Shown in pieces: positions 6,005 through 6,676 of a stretch of 6,676 nt of DNA. Numbering within the stretch: position 1 is the stretch's first letter; each line of letters opens with the position of its first letter. The stretch lies in the NCBI GenBank assembly GCA_964606415.1, contig CAZSGN010000157.1, forward strand, positions 1 through 6,676, in the 5' to 3' direction. The position numbers were made by a program, and so were the translations under genes. The notes under the pieces were generated by a model. That model was given only the letters and a program-made list of their open reading frames with translations, did not search any database and had not been told where the DNA came from. Source of the stretch: CAZSGN01 sp964606415 (lineage in GTDB: Bacteria; Bacteroidota; Bacteroidia; Bacteroidales; JBBRXJ01).

Positions 6005-6676
6005 TTAAAATCCGATAATTGCGTTAAACTTACATGTTTCTGCGCATACCCCGCATTTGATGCAAAGATCGTTGTCAATGGTATGCGTTTGTTTTTTTTC
6101 TCCTTCGATTGCATCTACAGGACATTTTTTAGTGCATGCCGTGCAACCGATGCATTTTTCTTCATCAATCAGAATGGTGGCTAACTGTTGACATTTATTT
6201 GCAGGACATTTTTTTTCTTCAACATGGGCGATGTATTCATCTCTGAAACGCTGAAGAGTGCTTAATACAGGGCTGGGAGCTGTTTTTCCCAGTCCGCAAA
6301 GAGAAGCAGTTTTGACAGCACTGCCCAGATCTTCGAGGTTCTCAATGGTCTCCATGGTGGCATCGCCATTGATAATATCATCCAGCATGGCAAGCATCTG
6401 TTTGGTGCCTTCTCTACAGGGGACGCATTTGCCGCAACTTTCATTTTGAGTAAAATTCATAAAGAACCTGGCGATCTGTATCATGCAGGAGTCATTGTTC
6501 ATTACAACCAGTCCTCCGGAGCCAACCATTGCATTTTGTTTGATCAGGTTTTCATAATCCAGGGGCATGTCGATATTATCAATGGTTAGACAGCCCCCTG
6601 ATGGTCCTCCGATTTGGACAGCTTTGAATCCTTCGTTAGTGATTTCTCCTTTTTCGTTTGTTACTCCACCTCCAAT
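6005..6676 (-). CDS. hydB: NuoF-like flavoprotein subunit HydB of the NAD(H)-linked [FeFe]-hydrogenase (3' part only)
   Basis: This is the C-terminal part of a NuoF/HydB-family subunit, the NADH-binding flavin and iron-sulfur component of multimeric [FeFe]-hydrogenases. The reading frame stays open to the window edge, so the start and most of the FMN/NADH domain lie outside; the ATG at 6568 is an internal methionine. Visible in order are the GGPSGGC segment and LDYENL, the GSGGLVV stretch, the N3-type [4Fe-4S] site (ESCGKCVPCREG, then SLCGLG), a PSPVLSTL segment, and a C-terminal ferredoxin domain with two CxxCxxCxxxC motifs (CIGCTACTKKC and CIKCGVCAETC). That ferredoxin tail is typical of HydB and of some NuoF-like fusions, and is absent from plain respiratory NuoF. 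The gene ends 18 bases before hydA, which supports co-transcription and a HydABC-type complex in the cytoplasm. In characterised relatives the complex couples NADH and reduced ferredoxin oxidation to H2 formation, or the reverse. Bifurcation itself is inferred from the family. Confidence 0.93.
   Translation of the reverse strand: MGGGVTNEKGEITNEGFKAVQIGGPSGGCLTIDNIDMPLDYENLIKQNAMVGSGGLVVMNNDSCMIQIARFFMNFTQNESCGKCVPCREGTKQMLAMLDDIINGDATMETIENLEDLGSAVKTASLCGLGKTAPSPVLSTLQRFRDEYIAHVEEKKCPANKCQQLATILIDEEKCIGCTACTKKCPVDAIEGEKKQTHTIDNDLCIKCGVCAETCKFNAIIGF

Noticed and set aside
5870..6449. Plus-strand frames opposite hydA and hydB, one spanning the hydB-hydA junction
   Set aside because: Their composition mirrors cysteine-rich ferredoxin coding on the other strand, and there is no independent support.

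Overview
The window reads as part of an anaerobic, fermentative, hydrogen-metabolising bacterium. All five protein genes lie on the minus strand, so gene order runs from high to low coordinates. My best guess for the lineage is Bacteroidota. The DNA is AT-rich, most starts lack a convincing Shine-Dalgarno sequence, and a small DUF559 gene sits among GC-richer palindromic spacer repeats, a pattern I associate with that phylum. This is an inference; a Firmicutes origin is not excluded by the protein families.

Region 1 (3947-6676) is the end of an operon for a multimeric, probably electron-bifurcating, NAD(H)/ferredoxin-linked [FeFe]-hydrogenase. It holds the C-terminal part of the NuoF-like subunit HydB, cut by the window edge, and then a complete catalytic subunit HydA with the full chain of iron-sulfur domains and an intact H-cluster site. 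HydC (NuoE-like) would be expected just outside the window.

Region 2 (about 3057-3946) interrupts the hydrogenase cluster. It contains three same-orientation copies of a roughly 100-base structured repeat and one DUF559 (Vsr-like nuclease fold) gene placed exactly between copies 2 and 3. Copy 1 carries both flanking extensions, while copies 2 and 3 each carry one. Copy 1 therefore looks like an empty or 'solo' version of the copy2-DUF559-copy3 unit.

Region 3 (202-3056) is a two-gene sensory module. A HydS-type [FeFe]-hydrogenase homologue has altered active-site residues, an extra [4Fe-4S] domain, a PAS domain and a C-terminal helix. It overlaps by one base (TAATG) a SpoIIE/PP2C-type phosphatase with an uncharacterised C-terminal domain. 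This matches the phosphatase-linked group C (C3) putative sensory hydrogenases. The likely logic is that HydS reads H2 or redox state and passes the signal to the phosphatase, which acts on an unseen phosphoprotein to adjust expression or activity of the hydrogenase encoded alongside.

Bases 1-201 hold no recognisable gene, only a weak stem-loop downstream of the phosphatase.
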